This document shows positions 53,951-63,503 of a stretch of 64,000 bases of DNA, piece after piece (position 1 is the stretch's first letter; each line of letters starts with the position of its first letter). Position numbers and translations under genes: made by a program. The DNA is from Rhizobium sp. ICMP 5592 (GTDB lineage Bacteria; Pseudomonadota; Alphaproteobacteria; Rhizobiales; Rhizobiaceae), in assembly GCF_009498525.1 (NCBI RefSeq), contig NZ_QSNT01000001.1, positions 735,032-799,031 of the forward strand. Reading direction: 5' to 3'. The notes beneath the pieces are model-generated. The model worked only from the letters and a program-made list of their open reading frames with translations. It was not told where the DNA came from and ran no database searches.

Positions 53951-55009
53951 ATGGTTGATTATCGCTATCTGGGGCGCAGCGCCCTCAAGGTATCGCCGCT
54001 GAGCCTCGGCACGATGATGTTCGGCGGCCCAACGCCGGATGATGTTGCGTTCCGGATCATCGACAAGGCGCGCGAGCAGGGGATCAACTTTATCGACACC
54101 GCCGATGTCTACCACGACGGCAAGTCCGAGGAAGTGGTTGGTCGCGGTATCAAGAACCATCGCGATCATTGGGTTCTCGCCACTAAGTTCGTCAACTCCC
54201 ACAAGAAAGGCCCAAACCTCGGCGGCCATTCCCGCAAATGGGTAATCGAGACCGTCGAGAATTCGCTTCGCCGGCTGAAGACCGACTATATCGACATTCT
54301 CTATTTCCACCGGGCGGTCTTCGATGCGCCGCTCGAGGAGCCGGTGCGCGCGATTGCCGATCTCATCCGCGCCGGCAAGCTGCGCTATTTCGGCGTTTCG
54401 AATTTCCGTGGCTGGCGTATCGCCGAGGTCGCGCAGCTCGCCGACCAGCTTGGGATCGACCGCCCGGTTGCCAGCCAGCCGCTCTACAATATCGTCAACC
54501 GCACGGCCGAGGCTGAGCAACTTCCGGCCGCATATAACTACGGTCTCGGGGTCGTTTCCTATTCGCCGCTGGCGCGCGGCGTGCTCACCGGCAAATACGA
54601 GCCGGGCCAGGCGCCGGCGAGCGACACGCGGGCCGGCCGTGGAGATAAGCGCATCCTGGAAACCGAATGGCGGCCGGAATCAATCGCCATCGCCAAAGAG
54701 ATCGCAGCGCATGCGACCCGCAAGGGTATCGTCCCGACTGAATTCGCGCTCGCCTGGGTGCTGAACAACAAGCTCATCTCCGCCACCATCACTGGCCCCC
54801 GCACGGAAGAGCATTGGGACAGCTACATCCGCGCCCTCGACGTTAAGCTCGATGCGGAGGATGAGGCGCTGGTCGATCGGTTGGTGACGACGGGGCACCC
54901 ATCGACGCCCGGCTTCAACGATCCAAGTCATCCTCTCGAAGGCCGGGTGCCGCGCAGCAGCCTGTCGGCATCCGACAATGTCGTGCCGCTCGCACGCGCT
55001 GTCGCCTGA
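53951..55009 (+). CDS. Aldo/keto reductase
   Basis: 352-residue NADPH-type aldo/keto reductase. Asp and Tyr of the catalytic tetrad are in DTADVYHDGKSEE; the catalytic Lys is in VLATKF, and His in YFHR. The cofactor-binding C-terminal region (ATITGPRTEEHWD) is complete. GGAG six bases before the ATG at 53951 fixes the start over an ATG at 53939. It is the fifth gene of the Dpp-type operon and may reduce a carbonyl product released by the sulfur-compound monooxygenases; this role is inferred from position only. Confidence 0.88.
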   Translation: MVDYRYLGRSALKVSPLSLGTMMFGGPTPDDVAFRIIDKAREQGINFIDTADVYHDGKSEEVVGRGIKNHRDHWVLATKFVNSHKKGPNLGGHSRKWVIETVENSLRRLKTDYIDILYFHRAVFDAPLEEPVRAIADLIRAGKLRYFGVSNFRGWRIAEVAQLADQLGIDRPVASQPLYNIVNRTAEAEQLPAAYNYGLGVVSYSPLARGVLTGKYEPGQAPASDTRAGRGDKRILETEWRPESIAIAKEIAAHATRKGIVPTEFALAWVLNNKLISATITGPRTEEHWDSYIRALDVKLDAEDEALVDRLVTTGHPSTPGFNDPSHPLEGRVPRSSLSASDNVVPLARAVA

Positions 55010-55079
55010 CGATCTCCGTCAGGGCTCGCCGGTCGCGAGCCCTGACCATTCATCATTCCGGTGCCGAGAAAGTTCCTCC

Positions 55080-56321
55080 ATGCCGACCATTGCCCCAGTC
55101 ATCCAGCCCGCCCAGGCTGCATCTCAAGCCACCGATCTGGCGGCGTTGCTTGCCAAGGTGCCGGAGCTTGCGGCCGAAATTGCCAAGGAGGCAGCGCGAC
55201 GGGATCTGGAACGGGAGCTGCCATTCGAGGCATTCCGGCTCTTCAGGGAGGCCGGGCTCGGCACGCTGCGCATTCCCGTCGATCTCGGAGGGCCGGGCGG
55301 CTCCGTCGTCGATTATATCGAGATGATCATGGCGATCGGCGCGGCAGATTCCAATGTCGCCCATGCGCTCAGAAGTCATTTCAATTTCACGGAAGGGCTA
55401 CTGCTCAATCCCAACACAGCACTCGACCGGACCCAGCTTGGCCGTGTCCTCTCCGGCAAGCTCTTCGGTGGGGCGCACACGGAGCAGGGCACAAAACGCC
55501 CCGGTGAAGTGACGGCGCGATTGACCAAATCCGGCGACAATTATCGGCTGAACGGCCGCAAATGGTATGCGACGGGGACGGCCTTTTCCGACTTCGCTTC
55601 CTTCAGCGCCAGGAACGAGGAAGACCAGCTTGTTGGTGTCCTGCTTCCTGTCGATCGCAAGGGCATCACCATTCTCGATGACTGGGATGGCATGGGCCAG
55701 CGCCTGACGGCAAGTGGTGGCGTGCTGCTGGAGGATGTCGAGGTGCTGCCGCACGAGATTTCCACCCGGGGGCTGAATACGCTTGTCGGCCGCCATGCCT
55801 CGACGCTACGGCAATTGCATCTCGCCGCCTCGATGGCGGGCGCCGTGCGTGGCGTTCTTGCCGAGGGCACGGATTATGTGCGCAGGCAGGCGCGCTCAAC
55901 GGCGCACAGCGCCGCCGAAACGGCAAATACCGATCCCTTCGTGCAGAAGATTCTGGGCGAGATCGCAGCCGGTTCCTTCGCGGTCGATACCCTGATCCGC
56001 GAGAGCGCGCGGGCGCTCGACCGCACTGTTGCCGCGTTCAGCGAAGGCGATCCGGAGAAACTGGAAGCAGCGCTGATCGAGAGTGCGCTGACGACGGCGC
56101 GAACTCAAATCGTCACCTCGCAGCTTGCGCTTGCCGCCGCGACTAATGTCTTCGAGCTCGGCGGCGGGTCGGCAACCTCTCGCCATCTCAATCTCGACCG
56201 CCACTGGCGCAACATCCGTACGGTTCTCAATCATAACCCGCTGCTGCACAAGGCGAGGGTGGTCGGCGACTATTACATCAACGGAACGACGACGCATCTT
56301 GAGGAAGGCAAGGTCTTCTAG
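55080..56321 (+). CDS. DszC/SfnB-like flavin-dependent monooxygenase
   Basis: 413-residue acyl-CoA-dehydrogenase-fold monooxygenase, very similar in layout to the protein at 43,691: AADSNVAHALRSHFNF, GRKWYATGTAFSDF, LDDWDGMGQRLTASGG and RNIRTVLNHNP. The start at 55080 follows GAGAAAG. It lies 70 bp after the aldo/keto reductase and probably continues the transporter operon, pairing uptake with oxygenation. An FMNH2-dependent attack on a sulfone, sulfoxide or thiophenic sulfur is the expected chemistry; specificity is unknown. Confidence 0.83.
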   Translation: MPTIAPVIQPAQAASQATDLAALLAKVPELAAEIAKEAARRDLERELPFEAFRLFREAGLGTLRIPVDLGGPGGSVVDYIEMIMAIGAADSNVAHALRSHFNFTEGLLLNPNTALDRTQLGRVLSGKLFGGAHTEQGTKRPGEVTARLTKSGDNYRLNGRKWYATGTAFSDFASFSARNEEDQLVGVLLPVDRKGITILDDWDGMGQRLTASGGVLLEDVEVLPHEISTRGLNTLVGRHASTLRQLHLAASMAGAVRGVLAEGTDYVRRQARSTAHSAAETANTDPFVQKILGEIAAGSFAVDTLIRESARALDRTVAAFSEGDPEKLEAALIESALTTARTQIVTSQLALAAATNVFELGGGSATSRHLNLDRHWRNIRTVLNHNPLLHKARVVGDYYINGTTTHLEEGKVF

Positions 56322-56366
56322 GCCAAGCCACAGCTCTGTGCCACGGCAATTATTCCGGAAAATCGC

Positions 56367-57788
56367 ATGCATATCGACCATTACGCGAAACATTCGATTG
56401 TCATTATCGGCGGCGGTTTTGCCGGCGCGCTGACGGCGCTCAAGTTGCTCGACCGCGCCGAAGTACCGCTTTCGATCACCATCATCGAACCGCGCGGAGA
56501 GCTTGGGCGCGGCGTCGCCTACAGCACGACGGAGCCTGTCCATCTGGTGAACGGTCCTGCCGAGATATTCTCCCTCTATCCGGAGGAGTCGCATCATTTG
56601 GTGCGCTGGCTGGAAGAAAACGGTCCGGCGAACGGTTGGCAGCTGCCGGCGGATGCCGCGATGAGCAGCCCGCCGCGCTACCTCTACGGAACCTATGTCC
56701 GCGACGAACTCAACCGTGCCATCCGCCAGGCGCATGCCCGATCGACGTTTCGTCATATCCGTTCGGCGGCGGCAAAGCTGGTCTCCGCCCCGCATAAGAT
56801 CAGCGTCACGACTGCGGATGGGACGTCGATCGAGGCCGATGAAGTTGTTTTGGCCCTTGGCGTTTTTCAGGCTGAACCATTGCCAAGGGAAGCGCCTGTT
56901 GCGAGCCATTTCCGGTTTGCCGCCAACCCTTGGGATCCCGCCGCGCTCGATCGATTGGTAGATTGCAGGGAGCTTCTGTTGATCGGCTCGAGCCTGTCGA
57001 TGGTGGACGCCGTCGCCAGCATGGAGGCCCGTGGTTATCGCGGCAAATATCGCGTGATTTCGAGGCGCGGCCAATTCGTGGAAGGGCGCAGGAATGCCGA
57101 GGCGGCGCGCGACTTTCTCGCGGACCGCCCGTTGCCGACGACGGCCCGCTCCCTGCTGTCGGCCGTCAAGGCCGAGCGGCGTGCCATCGCTGCCGCCGGT
57201 GGAGACTGGCAGGGCCTGCCGCTCGCCATCCGTCCCTATGTTCTGCCGCTTTGGCAACAGGCAAACGATCAGGAACGGCTGCGCTTTGGCCGTCATCTCA
57301 GGGCCTTCTGGGATGTCACCGCGCATCGATCCGCGCCTGAAAGTAATGGCACGGTTCAGGCTGTCATTGCGAAAGGTCGTCTTTCGCATGAGGCCGCAAG
57401 GCTCCTTGGCCTCACACCGTGCGGGGATCGCATCGAAGCGGCCATCCGAACACGGAGAGGCGACGAACGGCAGATACTCGACGGCGTTATCAATTGCCGC
57501 GGCCACCAGTTGCATGATTGGCGGCGGATTCGAGATCCCTTCGTGGAAAGCTTGCTCGATGGCGGTGAAGTGCGCCCGCACAGCACGGGGTTCGGCATCG
57601 ATGCCACGCCCGAGGGTGATATCATTTCGGAAGAAGGTCGTATCCATCGCAATTTGAGCGCCATCGGCCATCCCTTGCGTGGCGTCGCCTGGGAATCGAG
57701 CTCGATTACCGAGCAGCGTACCCAGGCAATCGCGCTGGCCGAACGAATCCTTGGCAAGATCACGCCAGCTGTCAGCGTCGCGTCGTAG
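56367..57788 (+). CDS. FAD/NAD(P)-binding protein
   Basis: 473-residue protein with an N-terminal dinucleotide-binding motif (VIIGGGFAGALTALKLL, residues 11-27) and a second one near residue 200 (LLLIGSSLSMVDA). It belongs to the poorly characterised FAD-NAD(P)-binding group (NAD_binding_9 type) that includes E. coli YdhS. It begins 45 bp after the DszC-like gene. It may supply electrons or act as a monooxygenase in the same pathway, but nothing in the sequence fixes the reaction. Confidence 0.78.
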   Translation: MHIDHYAKHSIVIIGGGFAGALTALKLLDRAEVPLSITIIEPRGELGRGVAYSTTEPVHLVNGPAEIFSLYPEESHHLVRWLEENGPANGWQLPADAAMSSPPRYLYGTYVRDELNRAIRQAHARSTFRHIRSAAAKLVSAPHKISVTTADGTSIEADEVVLALGVFQAEPLPREAPVASHFRFAANPWDPAALDRLVDCRELLLIGSSLSMVDAVASMEARGYRGKYRVISRRGQFVEGRRNAEAARDFLADRPLPTTARSLLSAVKAERRAIAAAGGDWQGLPLAIRPYVLPLWQQANDQERLRFGRHLRAFWDVTAHRSAPESNGTVQAVIAKGRLSHEAARLLGLTPCGDRIEAAIRTRRGDERQILDGVINCRGHQLHDWRRIRDPFVESLLDGGEVRPHSTGFGIDATPEGDIISEEGRIHRNLSAIGHPLRGVAWESSSITEQRTQAIALAERILGKITPAVSVAS

Positions 57789-57948
57789 CAACCGGGACCG
57801 AATGAAAAGGCGCGATGCGAGCGTATGACTTGCTGAAGAAATCGTTGTGAGGCACTCTGCAAGCGCGGATATCGCAGGATTCCTGTTTTGCTACATCGCA
57901 AAACTCTGCTTTAAACAGGGAATTCGGTGATGGAGGGTATGCAAGGCG

Positions 57949-58407
57949 ATGATCAGATTTGCCCGCGTTTTTTGGAGCATCGTCTGGCGTTCTCTTGTCA
58001 TAATCATGCTAGGTGCCGGCATCAGTTGGGGGCTGTCCCAACTGCTTTATTCGCTGTTCGTCCAGTCTGAATTTTCCATCAAGTTTCGGCTCTCGCTCAC
58101 CTTTCTTCCAGCGTCCATCATGTTCGCGCTATTGGCCATGCGGACCAATGAAATCCGGAATTTCCTGTTCGAGCAACGGTCGGGGATGCCGAGCGTGAAA
58201 TGGCGGCAAACATGTGCTGGGTTAGCGGTATGCGCGTTCAGCATCGTGATCGTCAGCTGCGTTGCCGCGCTGACCTTGAATACCGACACATGGTTTGCTC
58301 TTCGGGCCTTGCTTCCCCTACCGCTGTTCTTGCTTTTTTGGGTTGGCCTCGCGATATGGCAGACGCTTGATGATCCTGCGGATCGTCTTGCCAAGTCGGG
58401 CCTTTAG
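57949..58407 (+). CDS. Small membrane protein of unknown function
   Basis: 152 residues with four predicted transmembrane segments (about 10-35, 45-63, 88-110 and 116-136) and short polar loops; a basic stretch (RSGMPSVKWRQ) separates the second and third. No family is recognised. The ATG at 57949 has GGAGGG 11 bases upstream. It converges with the second binding-protein gene, and the stop codons overlap by 4 bp. A 160-bp gap separates it from the FAD protein gene, so co-transcription is uncertain. Confidence 0.6.
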   Translation: MIRFARVFWSIVWRSLVIIMLGAGISWGLSQLLYSLFVQSEFSIKFRLSLTFLPASIMFALLAMRTNEIRNFLFEQRSGMPSVKWRQTCAGLAVCAFSIVIVSCVAALTLNTDTWFALRALLPLPLFLLFWVGLAIWQTLDDPADRLAKSGL

Positions 58408-60014
58408 GCATTCTTGAGCAGATATGTGCTGGAGAGGCTGCCGGAGAGACCGTCGGCGACGACGGTATGGTCCTGGACTTTCTTGTTGAAGATCGTCAAT
58501 TGCCGGAACGACACCAGGGTGATGTCGGGCAGGTCGGTAGCGATGATGACCTGCATCCGGTTGAAAAGCTCGACGCGCTTGGCATGGTCGTTCTCGACGG
58601 CCGCCTGTTCGAATATCTGGTCGATCTCCGGATTATTGTAGCCGGAGCCGTTGGAGAAGGGCACGCCCTTCTTGAAGTTCTTCGACCAGTAAAGCCGCTG
58701 AACGCCGATGGTCGGATCGAACGTATTGCCCATGCCGCCGGTCACGAAAGCGAAATCGCGGTCGGTATAGACGCGCTTGAGCCAGGTTGGCACGTCCTGG
58801 CCGCGAAGATCGACCTTGATGCCGATCTTTGCGAGCGCGTCACGGAGATAGTCGCCGATCCGGCTATAGGTATCGCCATAGGGCATGACATCATGCGGCA
58901 CCTCGAAGCGGATGCCGTCGCCGCCGCGCGGGAAGCCTGCTTCATCCAGCAGCTTCTCGGCCTTGGCCTGATCGAAGGCATAGACCGGAACGTCGGGATT
59001 GTAGAAGGTCTTGAGATAAGGGCTGATCGGGCTCGGGGCCGGGACGGCATAGCCGTAAAAGGCGATGTCGGCGATCTTCTGCCGGTCGATCGCGTGGGCG
59101 ACGGCCTGGCGAACCTTGTCATGCTGGAAATACTTGTTCGCCAGGTTGAATTCGATGCGGTAGACGGTCGGCGAATAATCGTTGCCGCGATCCTCCACCG
59201 CAAGCGTCGGCAGCGTCTTGATGCGGTCGATCTCGCTCAGCGACACCGGCGTATCCGGAGCGATATCGACCTCGCCGGTCTCCAGCGCTGCAACACGCGC
59301 GCTGGCATCGGGAATGAACTTGATCACGATGCGATCGAGATAGGGCCGTCCCTTGTCCCAATAGTCGGGATTGCGGTCGAGGATGACGTGACTTCCGACC
59401 ACCCATTCGCGAAAGACGAAGGGGCCGGTGCCGATTGGTGCGCGGCCATTGGCGTTGCCCGGCAAATCCGTGCTGCCCTCGTAGACATGCTTCGGCACGA
59501 TGGGCGACTCGCTCGCCTGCAGCGCGCCGAGCAGATAGGGCGCGGGCTTGGAGAGCTTGATGATGGCGGTATGATCATCCGGCGTCGCCACCTCGGTCAC
59601 GCTGGAAAAAGTAGCGCGGCCGCGCGGATGGACCTCTTTCAAGGCCAGGATCGAGAAGGCGACATCGGCGGAGGTGAAATCCTTGCCGTCATGCCATTTG
59701 ACGCCCTGGCGCAGCTTGAAGGTATATTGCAGGCCGTCGTCGCTGACGTGCCATTCTGTTGCGAGCTGCGGAATGGGCTTGAAGTCCCCCAGCCCATAGG
59801 CCAGCAGGCCCTCCGTCACTTTGCCGCTGACACGCGTCGTCGGACCGGCCGTGTGGGCGAGCGTGAGGAGGGTCGGCGGCTCAGGCTGAACGAGCAGATT
59901 CAGTGTTCCCCCGGTTGCTGGCTCGGCCGCCTCGGCGATGCGGCTGAAAGGTGCCACGGCGCCGATGGCTGCAAAGGCGAGGACTTGATTGAACTGACGT
60001 CTTTTGATGTCCAT
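58404..60014 (-). CDS. Dipeptide/nickel-type ABC transporter binding protein (second copy)
   Basis: 536-residue family-5 binding protein with signal KRRQFNQVLAFAAIGAVAPF (Tat-like RR) and the same landmarks as the receptor at 42,000 (LRQGVKWHDG, SKPAPYLLGALQASESPIVP, DRNPDYWD). The ATG at 60014 follows GGGGGA; a start at 60107 adds non-signal sequence. The two receptors flank one permease/ATPase set, so they may broaden the ligand range of a single importer. Its promoter gap carries the TAGTCTATA element shared with the rhodanese region. Confidence 0.88.
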   Translation of the reverse strand: MDIKRRQFNQVLAFAAIGAVAPFSRIAEAAEPATGGTLNLLVQPEPPTLLTLAHTAGPTTRVSGKVTEGLLAYGLGDFKPIPQLATEWHVSDDGLQYTFKLRQGVKWHDGKDFTSADVAFSILALKEVHPRGRATFSSVTEVATPDDHTAIIKLSKPAPYLLGALQASESPIVPKHVYEGSTDLPGNANGRAPIGTGPFVFREWVVGSHVILDRNPDYWDKGRPYLDRIVIKFIPDASARVAALETGEVDIAPDTPVSLSEIDRIKTLPTLAVEDRGNDYSPTVYRIEFNLANKYFQHDKVRQAVAHAIDRQKIADIAFYGYAVPAPSPISPYLKTFYNPDVPVYAFDQAKAEKLLDEAGFPRGGDGIRFEVPHDVMPYGDTYSRIGDYLRDALAKIGIKVDLRGQDVPTWLKRVYTDRDFAFVTGGMGNTFDPTIGVQRLYWSKNFKKGVPFSNGSGYNNPEIDQIFEQAAVENDHAKRVELFNRMQVIIATDLPDITLVSFRQLTIFNKKVQDHTVVADGLSGSLSSTYLLKNA

Positions 60015-60161
60015 GAATTCCCCCGGACCTGATCGCGCGGCACATGCCTTCAGGCCATATTCGGATCCGTGCCCCTGAATTCGGAAGAATGTTTTTCTCC
60101 CTTCCACGGAAAGAAAAGCTTCGCGTGCCGCGCTCGCATGAAGATGGTAATCTAGTAAAAA

Positions 60162-60170
60162 TATAGACTA
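60162..60170 (-). promoter_or_regulatory. TAGTCTATA element before binding-protein gene
   Basis: On the minus strand this reads TAGTCTATA followed by T-rich sequence, as at 45014 on the plus strand. It is about 150 bp before the receptor gene in the 280-bp gap shared with the LysR gene. A GGAAA/TTTCC imperfect dyad lies nearby at about 60214-60230. No firm -35/-10 pair was fixed. Confidence 0.35.
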
Positions 60171-60294
60171 TTTCGAAGTTTTAGTTTTTGCTTCCGCAAA
60201 GGGGTGCTTTAGGGAAAGAAAATGTTTCCTTCGCTATGGGCAAACGCAATGCACGTTCTCGTCTAAGCCGGCATGATTGTGTTGCAATCGGCTT

Positions 60295-61305
60295 ATGATG
60301 ACGATCGCGAACCCCCGGAAAAAATCCATTCAACCGACGCTCGCGCGTCTGCCTCCGCTGACCTCGCTTCGCGCTTTTGTCGCCACGGCGAGGCACCTGA
60401 ATTTCCTGCGCGCCGCCGAGGAGCTGCATGTGACCTCGGCGGCGGTCGGGCAGCAGATCCGGTTGCTTGAGGACTATCTCGGCCAGCCGCTCTTTCATCG
60501 TACACGCGGTCAATTACAACTGACGACGGCCGGTCTGGCTCTGGTGCCTGGGCTTACGGATGCCTTCGACGCGGTCCTCGGCGCGATGACGCAATTTGCC
60601 GCCAGCGATCACGAACAGCCGATCCGGGTCTCCGTGGCGCCGTCTTTCGCCAGTAAATGGCTGATCCCGCGGCTGGACGGTTTGCGCCGTGCGGCACCGG
60701 GATTGCAGGTCCTGGTCGATGCCTCCACTCAACTGACGGATCTCGACAGCGGCGACGCCGATTGCGTTATCCGATATGGCAGCGGCGCCTATCCCGGCCT
60801 TGTGGTGGACCACCTGTTCTCCGAGGCGGTCATACCGATCTGCAGTCCAGAGTTCGCCGAGCGGCATTGGCTCCGCAATGGTCCTAAGGCCATCGAAGGC
60901 GTGCCGCTGCTGCATGAGGATGGCGCGGAGCACGACCATTCCTGCCCGGACTGGAATGCCTGGCTGCGAGCGGAAGGACTTTCCTATCGGCTATCGCAGG
61001 GCGGCTTCCGTCTCAATCAATCGTCGCTGGTCATCGATGCGGCGCTGGCAGGGCAGGGGCTTGGTCTCGGCAAGGTCCGGCTGGCGGAGGCCGAGCTTAG
61101 AGCAGGGCGGCTCGTCAGCCCCTTCGGCAGTCCCCAGCCCGTCAGCTTTTCTTACCTTTTCGCGACAACGGCCACAAAGGCACGCCTGATGCGGGTCGAT
61201 CTCTTCCGCAACTGGCTTCAGGCGGAGGCGAAGGCGCTGCAGGCGATTGACGAGGTCCTGACGTGGAATACACGCCCAGACCTCAGCATTGTCGCGGCCG
61301 AATAG
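60295..61305 (+). CDS. LysR-family transcriptional regulator, GcvA-like
   Basis: 336-residue LysR regulator. The helix-turn-helix occupies about residues 25-55 (LRAFVATARHLNFLRAAEEL, HVTSAAVGQQIRLLE), followed by the linker helix and a periplasmic-binding-fold sensor. The ending of the DNA-binding domain (LGQPLFHRTRGQLQLTTAG) is GcvA-like. ATGs at 60295 and 60298 compete, and neither has a strong ribosome-binding site. It is divergent from the second receptor gene and convergent with the nitroreductase gene; it is the only regulator in the sulfur island and so the best candidate for its local control. Confidence 0.85.
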   Translation: MMTIANPRKKSIQPTLARLPPLTSLRAFVATARHLNFLRAAEELHVTSAAVGQQIRLLEDYLGQPLFHRTRGQLQLTTAGLALVPGLTDAFDAVLGAMTQFAASDHEQPIRVSVAPSFASKWLIPRLDGLRRAAPGLQVLVDASTQLTDLDSGDADCVIRYGSGAYPGLVVDHLFSEAVIPICSPEFAERHWLRNGPKAIEGVPLLHEDGAEHDHSCPDWNAWLRAEGLSYRLSQGGFRLNQSSLVIDAALAGQGLGLGKVRLAEAELRAGRLVSPFGSPQPVSFSYLFATTATKARLMRVDLFRNWLQAEAKALQAIDEVLTWNTRPDLSIVAAE

Positions 61306-61313
61306 AGGCGTCT

Positions 61314-62162
61314 CTATTTCAGCTTGAAACCGAGCTTGCGCGCGGCGGCACCGAGGAGATGGCGGCCCTTCAGGGCCTCGACGGTGCCGATCCTGTTCTT
61401 CACCTGCTCGGTCCAGTCGATGAGCGGTATGGACTGTTCCGCCTGAAAACGGCCAAGCGCGGCATTGTAGTTCTTGAGATCATCAGGGCGAGGTGTCGTA
61501 TCGTAGCGCTCGCGATGGAGGACAGTTGACTGCGGCAATCTCGGCTTGACCCCGGCAGGTACGGCCGGATCGGGATAGCCGACTGTCAGGCCGAAGACGG
61601 GGAACACGCCCTCCGGCAATTCCAGCTCGCGGGCGACCACCTCCGGATCGTTGCGGATCGCGCCGATATAGCAGGTGCCGAGCCCCAGCGACTCCAGCGC
61701 CGAGACGGCATTCTGCGCGGCGAGCGCTGCGTCGATGACCCCCAGGAGGAAGCTTTCAACATAATCGAGACCTTCCGCCGGTGCACCATCATCTGTCGCG
61801 ATCTTGCGTGGCCGGTTGATATCCGCAAGCCAGATCAGCAGGAGCGGGGCCTGCTCGATCTGCCGCTGGGTGCCGGCGACCGTGTTCAGCCTGCTCTTGC
61901 GCGCTTCGTCCGCAACGGCGATCACGCTCCAGGCTTGCAGATTGGAAGAGCTGGGTGCCGATTGGGCGGCGGCGATCGCCAGATGGAGCACGCTGTCCGG
62001 AACCGCCTTGGGGAGATAATTGCGCACGCTGCGATGCGACAGCAGCGTATCCAGCGTCTCGTTCCAATCACCCGAAAGACGCTGGTCGTTGCGATAGCGC
62101 TCACTGGCAAGGGTGGTCAGGCGATCATCCTCTTCGGTTCTGACGGGAGCTAGTGCTGTCAT
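61314..62162 (-). CDS. Nitroreductase-family FMN oxidoreductase
   Basis: 282-residue nitroreductase-fold protein. FMN contacts are suggested by HRSVRNYLPK near residue 43, AAQSAPSSSNLQAWSVIAV near residue 65, and LGTCYIGAIRNDPE near residue 161. The long C-terminal extension resembles NfsA/Frp flavin reductases. It is the third gene of an operon with a DszC-like and a DszA-like monooxygenase, with 12 bp to the latter. The likely role is supplying reduced FMN to those enzymes. Confidence 0.85.
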   Translation of the reverse strand: MTALAPVRTEEDDRLTTLASERYRNDQRLSGDWNETLDTLLSHRSVRNYLPKAVPDSVLHLAIAAAQSAPSSSNLQAWSVIAVADEARKSRLNTVAGTQRQIEQAPLLLIWLADINRPRKIATDDGAPAEGLDYVESFLLGVIDAALAAQNAVSALESLGLGTCYIGAIRNDPEVVARELELPEGVFPVFGLTVGYPDPAVPAGVKPRLPQSTVLHRERYDTTPRPDDLKNYNAALGRFQAEQSIPLIDWTEQVKNRIGTVEALKGRHLLGAAARKLGFKLK

Positions 62163-62174
62163 CGGTATTCTCCT

Positions 62175-63503
62175 TCATTCGGCGGCTATGGCGTAGGGAT
62201 TGGCGGGTCGCGCGAGGCCAAGATGATCGCGGAGCGTCCGGCCGGTATAGTCCTCCCGGAAAAGGCTGCGTCGACGCAGGATCGGTACGACCTCGTCGAC
62301 GAAAACCTCAAGTCCATGCGGCAAGACATCCGGCATCAAGTTGAAGCCGTCGGCGGCGCCCGCGCGGAACCAGGTCTCGATGTCGTCGGCGACCGCTTCG
62401 GGCGTGCCGACGATGGTGCGATGTCCTGTTCCACCGTTGAGCGCCCGGATGAGACCGCGCACGGTCAGCTGGTCGCGCCGGGCAAGTGCAAGGGTCGCCT
62501 GAAAGAAGGTGTGGCCGCCATCGGGTGGCAATGAAATATCGTCCGGCAAGGGCTCGTCGAGCTTCAGCCGTTTCGGGTCGACCTGCAGCACGCCGGAGAG
62601 CCGTGCAAGGCTGTATTCCAGCGGGATAAGCTCGCGCAGCTCTTCCTGTCGCCGTTTGGCTTCCGCTTCTGTGCTGCCGATGATGGTGGCGAGGCCGGCA
62701 AGCACCAGCAGACTGTCCGGCGTCCGGCCGAAGCGCACCGCCCGCGCCCGGAGGTCACCGGCATAATCCATGGCTTCCTCTAGAGATTGGGATGCGGAGA
62801 ACACAGCCTCGGCATGTTCGGCCGCCAACTCTCGGCCGTCATCGGAGCCGCCGGCCTGAACCAGCACCGGATGGCCCTGCGGCGGGCGCGGGATATTGTG
62901 CGGGCCATGGACGGAAAAATGTTTGCCGCGATGGGCGATCGCATGCACCCGTGCGAGATCGACGAAGCGCCCGGTGGCGACATCGCCGAGAAAAGCCTCT
63001 TCCTCCCAGCTGTCCCACAATGCCTTCACGACCGTCGTGAATTCGGCGGCCCGCTCGTAGCGGCTGCCATGCGCCACCGGCTTCTCAAGGCCGAAGTTCC
63101 GGCTTTGCGAGAGATCGGCGCTGGTGACGATGTTCCAGCCGACGCGGCCGCCGCTCGCGTGATCCAGCGTCGCGAAGCGTCGGGCGATATTGTAGGGCTC
63201 GTTATAGGTGGTCGACGCCGTGGCGATGAGACCGATGCGGTCGGTATGAGCTGCCACGGTTGCCAGCACGATCGTCGGCTCCAGCGAGGTCAGCGGCCGG
63301 AAATCGACGCGATCGGAAATGGCCGCCTGATCGGCGAGGAAGATCGCATCGAAGGTGCCGCGCTCGGCAATGCGGGTGACGTTGATATAGTGGTTGATAT
63401 CGAAGGAGGCGCGCGGATCGCTGCCTTCCATTCGCCACGCGGCCGGCGAGAAGCCGGAATGCAGGATATTGATGTTGAGATGGAGCTGCCGTTTCGCGCT
63501 CAT
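62175..63503 (-). CDS. DszA/NtaA/SnaA-family FMNH2-dependent monooxygenase
   Basis: 442-residue LLM-class monooxygenase of the NtaA/SnaA/DszA group. It has the family opening LNINILHSGFSPAAWR, ERGTFDAIFLADQ near residue 47, the GGRVGWNIVTS block near residue 117 and GHPVLVQAGGSDDGRE near residue 209, which binds the flavin phosphate. It overlaps the DszC-like gene by 4 bp (ATGA) and is followed by the nitroreductase gene, giving a C-A-D-like trio of two monooxygenases and a flavin reductase. DszA relatives cleave C-S bonds of cyclic sulfones or oxidise amines; the substrate is open. Confidence 0.87.
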   Translation of the reverse strand: MSAKRQLHLNINILHSGFSPAAWRMEGSDPRASFDINHYINVTRIAERGTFDAIFLADQAAISDRVDFRPLTSLEPTIVLATVAAHTDRIGLIATASTTYNEPYNIARRFATLDHASGGRVGWNIVTSADLSQSRNFGLEKPVAHGSRYERAAEFTTVVKALWDSWEEEAFLGDVATGRFVDLARVHAIAHRGKHFSVHGPHNIPRPPQGHPVLVQAGGSDDGRELAAEHAEAVFSASQSLEEAMDYAGDLRARAVRFGRTPDSLLVLAGLATIIGSTEAEAKRRQEELRELIPLEYSLARLSGVLQVDPKRLKLDEPLPDDISLPPDGGHTFFQATLALARRDQLTVRGLIRALNGGTGHRTIVGTPEAVADDIETWFRAGAADGFNLMPDVLPHGLEVFVDEVVPILRRRSLFREDYTGRTLRDHLGLARPANPYAIAAE